DNA from: Anaerolineae bacterium
Lineage (GTDB): Bacteria; Chloroflexota; Anaerolineae; Aggregatilineales; UBA2796
Assembly: GCA_020851855.1 (NCBI GenBank)
Contig: JADZBY010000382.1
Location: forward strand, 1-8,544
DNA: 8,544 nucleotides
Direction of reading: 5' to 3'
Shown one piece after another: positions 5,444 through 8,544 of the stretch; the first letter of the stretch is position 1; each line of letters begins with the position of its first letter. The notes under the pieces are model-generated. The model searched no databases, was not told where the DNA came from, and worked only from the letters and a program-made list of their open reading frames with translations. A program made the position numbers and the translations under genes.

Positions 5444-6799
5444 ATGCCAGACACGAACACTGCCCTTCCCGCGTCGTCGTGGGTAGCGTTGCGCTATCCC
5501 GCCTTTCGCCAGATTTACATCTCGCAGTTCGTGCTGAATATCGGCGCGGCGATGCAGCTTGCCGCCGTGAACTGGCACGTCTGGACGCTGACGAAAGACG
5601 AGCTGGCGCTGGGGCTGGTTGGGCTGGCGCGCGTGCTGCCCATCGTCGTGCTGGCGCTGCTTGGCGGCGTCATCGCAGACGCTTCCGACCGGCGGCGGCT
5701 ACTGATCCGGGCAAATACCACCACGCTGCTGTTCGTGGGCGCGCTGGCGCTCATCACGCTGGCGGGCGGCGAAGCGCTGGGCTTGCTGTACGTGATCACG
5801 GCGCTGCTGGCGGGCATTTCGGCCTTTGAATCCCCGGCGCGCTCGGCGCTTCTGCCCAAGCTCGTCCCGCCAGAGCACCTGGCGCACGCGGTGCGCGTGA
5901 ATACGCTGGCGTGGCCGGTCACGGCGGTGCTGGGGCCGGTGTGCGCCGGGATCGTGCTCAGCGTGGCAGGCCCCGGCGCGGCCTATGCGCTCAGCGCGCT
6001 GGCGACGCTGCCTGCTATCCTGATCCTGTCGCGCCTGCGCGGTCTGAGCACAGGCGGCCAGTTGCGGCGGCAGGATATTAACCTGGGCGCGCTGCGCGAG
6101 GGGCTGTCTTTTGTCTGGCGTATGCCGCAGCTGCGCAGCACGATGCTGCTGGACTTCTTCGCGACGTTCTTTTCGTCGGCGCTGGCGCTGCTGCCCATCT
6201 ACGCCACCGACATCCTGCACGTCGGGGCGACGGGCTACGGAGTCCTGTCCGCGGCCCCGTCCGCCGGCTCGATCCTGGGCGCGCTGCTCATGACGCAACT
6301 CGGCGCGCGCGTCCGCCGCCAGGGCCGGATCATGCTCATCGCCGTCGGGGCGTATGGCGTGGCCACCGTCGTGTTTGGCCTGTCACAGCACTTCATCCTG
6401 TCGCTCGTCGCGCTGGCGTTGGTCGGTTTTTCAGATGCGGTGAGCATGGTCATCCGCGCCACGATGCGCCAGTTGCTCACGCCGGACCGGCTGCGCGGGC
6501 GCATGATCTCGGTGAACATGATATTCTTCCAGGGTGGGCCGCAGCTTGGCGAATTTGAGGCGGGCGCGCTGGCGCGGGTGACCAGCGCCGTGTTCAGCGT
6601 GGTGAGCGGCGGCGTGGCGACGGTCATCTTCGTTGGCCTGGTGTGGCTGACCGTGCCCGCGCTGCGTAATTACCGGGAAGGCAGCTTGCCGCCTGCCGAC
6701 GAACCATCCGCTGTGCCACCCGCTATGCCTGCCGCGCCGCCCGCCGAGAGCATCGCCGAGGCCATTGACGGCGTCGAACCGCGCCCCAGCGCCGTCTGA
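5444..6799 (+). CDS. MFS transporter, EntS/DHA3-like (MFS_3) family
   Basis: A 451-residue membrane protein with the layout of a 12-helix major facilitator. Motif A is GGVIADASDRRRLL at 74-87, after helix 2. FESPARSALLPKLVP (128-142) and the late motif GRMISVNMIFFQGGPQLGEF (352-371) are the features I associate with the EntS (enterobactin exporter) and DHA3-type MFS_3 group. Proton-driven export of a small molecule is therefore likely, but no siderophore genes are nearby, so the substrate is open. The C-terminal 40 residues are Pro/Ala/Glu-rich and probably a disordered cytoplasmic tail. The ATG at 5444 has no strong ribosome-binding site; helix 1 begins about 25 residues later, which fits. 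The next transporter gene begins 35 bp downstream, so the two are probably co-transcribed. Confidence 0.88.
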   Translation: MPDTNTALPASSWVALRYPAFRQIYISQFVLNIGAAMQLAAVNWHVWTLTKDELALGLVGLARVLPIVVLALLGGVIADASDRRRLLIRANTTTLLFVGALALITLAGGEALGLLYVITALLAGISAFESPARSALLPKLVPPEHLAHAVRVNTLAWPVTAVLGPVCAGIVLSVAGPGAAYALSALATLPAILILSRLRGLSTGGQLRRQDINLGALREGLSFVWRMPQLRSTMLLDFFATFFSSALALLPIYATDILHVGATGYGVLSAAPSAGSILGALLMTQLGARVRRQGRIMLIAVGAYGVATVVFGLSQHFILSLVALALVGFSDAVSMVIRATMRQLLTPDRLRGRMISVNMIFFQGGPQLGEFEAGALARVTSAVFSVVSGGVATVIFVGLVWLTVPALRNYREGSLPPADEPSAVPPAMPAAPPAESIAEAIDGVEPRPSAV

Positions 6800-6819
6800 G
6801 CGCCGGGCCTCGCACATCC

Positions 6820-6824
6820 AGGAG
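6820..6824 (+). promoter_or_regulatory. Shine-Dalgarno site supporting a GTG start
   Basis: AGGAG ends 10 nt before the GTG at 6835, in the 35-bp gap between the two transporter genes. It supports the GTG as start of the second transporter and its separate translation initiation. Confidence 0.65.
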
Positions 6825-6834
6825 CACACCTATC

Positions 6835-8229
6835 GTGACGACTGCTGCCAGCACCGCGAGTTACCCACACCTGAAACGCAACCTGTTCATGCTGTACGCG
6901 GACTATGCCGCGTTTGGCGTCGGCGCGAGTCTGCTCGGCTCCGGCCCGGCGGTTGTGCCCAGCTTTGTGCGGCAACTGACCGACTCGCAGGTGCTGATCG
7001 GGCTGTCCGGCTCGCTGTTCACAGTGTGCTGGCTGCTTCCCCAACTGTTTCTCGCGCCCGTCTTCAGCCGCCACACGCACCGCAAACGCTTCATGAACCC
7101 GTCCGGGCTGTTCCGGCTCTCGATCCTGCTCATGGCGATGCTGATCGGCATGTTCGGGGCGGAGAATCCGGACCTGGCGCTGCTCGCCTTCTTCGGGCTG
7201 TACGGCTTTTTCGCCGCGACGGACGCCTGGATCACGCTGGCCTGGGGCGATTTCCTGGGCAGCGCCATTCCGAGCCATTTGCGGGGCACGCTGTTCGGAG
7301 TCGGGCAGTTCACGGTGGCCATCAGCGCCCTGGGCACGAGCGCGCTGGCCCGCTGGGCGCTGAGCGACGCCAGCGGGCTGGTTTTCCCGCACAACTATGC
7401 GCTGCTGTTCGGCATCGCCAGCATCTTTTACGTCATCGGCGGCATCACGCTGGCCCTGTGCGTCGAAGAGCCGGCCCACCTGCCTACCGAGAGCGGCCCG
7501 GCGCTGCGCGAGTATTTGCCGCTGTTGTGGAAGATCATCCGGCACGACCGGGAGTTCCTGCGCTTCGCACGGACGCGCGTGCTGCTCGATTTGGCGCTCA
7601 TGGGCGTGCCCTTCTACGTCGTGTTTGCCGTCGCGGTGCTCGGCCTGCAAAACGCCAGCGTGGTGAGCGATACGATCTTGCTCGTGCAGTTCGGTAGCGC
7701 GACCGGCGCGGTGATCATGGGCATCCTGAGCCGCCGGTCGGGGTCGCGGGCGGTCATCCGGGTGGCGGCGCTGGTCGCCACCGGGCAAGCGCTCATGGCG
7801 GCGCTCGGCGCGTTCGTGATCGGCGCGCCCGCGTTGTACGCCGGCTTCTTCCTGCTGGGCATCGCCTACGCGATCACGGTCCCGTCGTATTTCGACTGGA
7901 TCATCACGCACGCGCCCGCCACACACCGCCCCACGTATATCGGCCTGACGAATACGATCAGCGCCGTGAGCAGCCTGGCCCCGCTGATCGGCGGCGTGGT
8001 CCTGCAATGGACGCGCCATCCGCACCCGCACACCGCCTGGGACCTGCCGCGCCTGCTCATCGGCGGTGAGGCGCTGAGCCAGACCTCGTACCCGGTCCTG
8101 TTCGTGGCGGCGACGGTCTTGGGCGTACTGGGCTATCTATCCATGCGCACGATGCACGAGCCGAGGGATAGGATTCCTGCCCCGGCCCCTGTCCCGCACG
8201 GCGAAAGCGAAGAAGAAGCCGTGCGGTGA
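6835..8229 (+). CDS. Divergent MFS transporter
   Basis: A 464-residue polytopic membrane protein, about 12 hydrophobic segments in two halves separated by a charged middle loop around 212-250 (EEPAHLPTES ... IIRHDREFLRFARTRVL). This fits the major facilitator fold. It is clearly not a copy of its neighbour: it lacks the MFS_3 motifs. In place of a textbook motif A it has APVFSRHTHRKRFM at 74-87 between helices 2 and 3, and a second equivalent ILSRRSGSRAVIRV at 297-310 in the second half. The substrate and direction of transport cannot be told. The C-terminus from about 440 is hydrophilic and acidic. The GTG start is supported by AGGAG 10 nt upstream. Two adjacent, unlike MFS genes may handle related compounds or form one export unit; that is inference from spacing only. 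Confidence 0.85.
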   Translation: MTTAASTASYPHLKRNLFMLYADYAAFGVGASLLGSGPAVVPSFVRQLTDSQVLIGLSGSLFTVCWLLPQLFLAPVFSRHTHRKRFMNPSGLFRLSILLMAMLIGMFGAENPDLALLAFFGLYGFFAATDAWITLAWGDFLGSAIPSHLRGTLFGVGQFTVAISALGTSALARWALSDASGLVFPHNYALLFGIASIFYVIGGITLALCVEEPAHLPTESGPALREYLPLLWKIIRHDREFLRFARTRVLLDLALMGVPFYVVFAVAVLGLQNASVVSDTILLVQFGSATGAVIMGILSRRSGSRAVIRVAALVATGQALMAALGAFVIGAPALYAGFFLLGIAYAITVPSYFDWIITHAPATHRPTYIGLTNTISAVSSLAPLIGGVVLQWTRHPHPHTAWDLPRLLIGGEALSQTSYPVLFVAATVLGVLGYLSMRTMHEPRDRIPAPAPVPHGESEEEAVR

Positions 8230-8341
8230 GGCGCTGGGCGAACCGGATGGCAGGCGTGCGGGGATGAACGGGCGCGTCGCGACGCGCCCCTACAAACCAC
8301 CGTGCCGGTAGGGGCGGCGCGCGATCCGCCCGAACTGGGCG
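8230..8341. other. Convergent gap between transporter gene and thrB
   Basis: The transporter and thrB genes end facing each other here. The gap is mostly filled by the double-palindrome repeat at 8270-8331. Its first block is a perfect 20-bp palindrome that could act as a bidirectional hairpin for both transcripts, but no T-run follows in either direction. Confidence 0.5.
8270..8331. repeat. Double-palindrome intergenic repeat, copy 2
   Basis: Same architecture and orientation as copy 1 at 46-106. The first block, 8270-8289 (GGGCGCGTCGCGACGCGCCC), is a perfect 20-bp palindrome; the second, 8312-8331, is a near palindrome with two mismatches. GCCCCTAC (8286-8293) and GTAGGGGC (8308-8315) again form an inner inverted repeat. 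Block spacing is 42 bp against 41 in copy 1. In each copy a different block is the perfect one. Confidence 0.8.
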
Positions 8342-8544
8342 TCACCCCGCCCGGACGACGTGCGCGCCCTTTCCCGGCGTCGAGGTGCGCACGAGCGCAT
8401 CCAGGCCAAGCTGACCGTACACCTGCCGCATCGAGTCCGCGACGCGCGCCGCCGCTTCCGAGGAGTCGCAGATCGAGCACAACGTCGGCCCGGCCCCGCT
8501 GATGATCGTGCCGAATGCGCCGCATTCCCGCGCCGCCGCCCGCA
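8342..8544 (-). CDS. thrB: Homoserine kinase, C-terminal part (truncated by window edge)
   Basis: Only the last 66 residues are visible; the 5' part lies beyond 8544. Homoserine kinase (GHMP kinase family) phosphorylates homoserine with ATP on the path to threonine, in the cytoplasm. The visible piece contains GAFGTIISGAGPTLCSICD, the third GHMP motif (SGAGPT) in the form typical of ThrB, followed by SSEAAARVADSMRQVY, which parallels the known ThrB C-terminus (CDKPETAQRVADWLGKNY in E. coli, from memory). It ends GKGAHVVRAG then TGA, matching the usual final beta strand. No other GHMP kinase fits as well, though a close relative cannot be excluded from 66 residues. It converges on the transporter gene. 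No frameshift is seen. Confidence 0.88.
   Translation of the reverse strand, partial: RAAARECGAFGTIISGAGPTLCSICDSSEAAARVADSMRQVYGQLGLDALVRTSTPGKGAHVVRAG

Noticed and set aside
6670..8031. Long minus-strand open frame (453 residues) opposite the transporters
   Set aside because: Composed of Arg, Gln, His, Asp and Gly runs typical of an antisense shadow of hydrophobic coding sequence; it spans parts of two real genes.
46..8331. The two double-palindrome copies as ends of a large transposon
   Set aside because: They are direct, not inverted, lie among ordinary chromosomal genes, and no transposase or target duplication is seen.
8133..8525. Minus-strand frame of 130 residues overlapping the transporter end
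   Set aside because: It is in a different frame from the homoserine kinase C-terminus and overlaps a real plus-strand gene; no motif.

Overview
This GC-rich, gene-dense chromosomal window most resembles a Chloroflexota (Anaerolineae-like) genome. That is an inference from three things: a short TPR module fused to a membrane helix and to PD40 beta-propellers, heavy use of TTG/GTG starts, and GC-rich palindromic intergenic repeats. No rRNA, tRNA or marker gene fixes the taxonomy. No transposase, integrase, CRISPR array or phage gene was seen.

Layout. (1) Positions 1-140 are non-coding and hold a double-palindrome repeat. (2) Positions 141-5007, minus strand, hold a probable four-gene operon. 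In transcription order it encodes a small TPR-membrane protein (5007-4627), a TPR-TM-propeller protein (4558-3026), a second TPR-TM-propeller protein with Thr/Pro linkers (2889-1246), and a PHP-fold metallohydrolase (1241-141). The first three share one N-terminal TPR module and look like tandem paralogues. (3) Positions 5008-5443 are a divergent intergenic region with a plausible promoter for the minus operon and two large hairpins. (4) Positions 5444-8229, plus strand, encode two different MFS transporters, probably one transcript. (5) Positions 8230-8341 are a convergent gap with a second copy of the double-palindrome repeat. (6) Positions 8342-8544, minus strand, are the C-terminal end of a homoserine kinase gene (thrB) that runs off the window.

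How the genes may work together. The minus operon appears to build membrane proteins with a cytoplasmic TPR domain and, in two of them, an extracytoplasmic six-bladed-type propeller on a Thr/Pro-rich stalk. A soluble PHP hydrolase is made last, only 4 bp after the second propeller gene. TPR domains normally bind proteins, so the membrane proteins could act as sensors or scaffolds that share a cytoplasmic partner. The ligand and the PHP substrate cannot be read from the sequence. The MFS pair is probably a separate efflux/uptake unit, and thrB is threonine biosynthesis. The most notable items are the tandem TPR-TM paralogue cluster linked to a PHP enzyme, the Thr/Pro insertion inside one propeller, and the two matching double-palindrome repeats at either end of the window.
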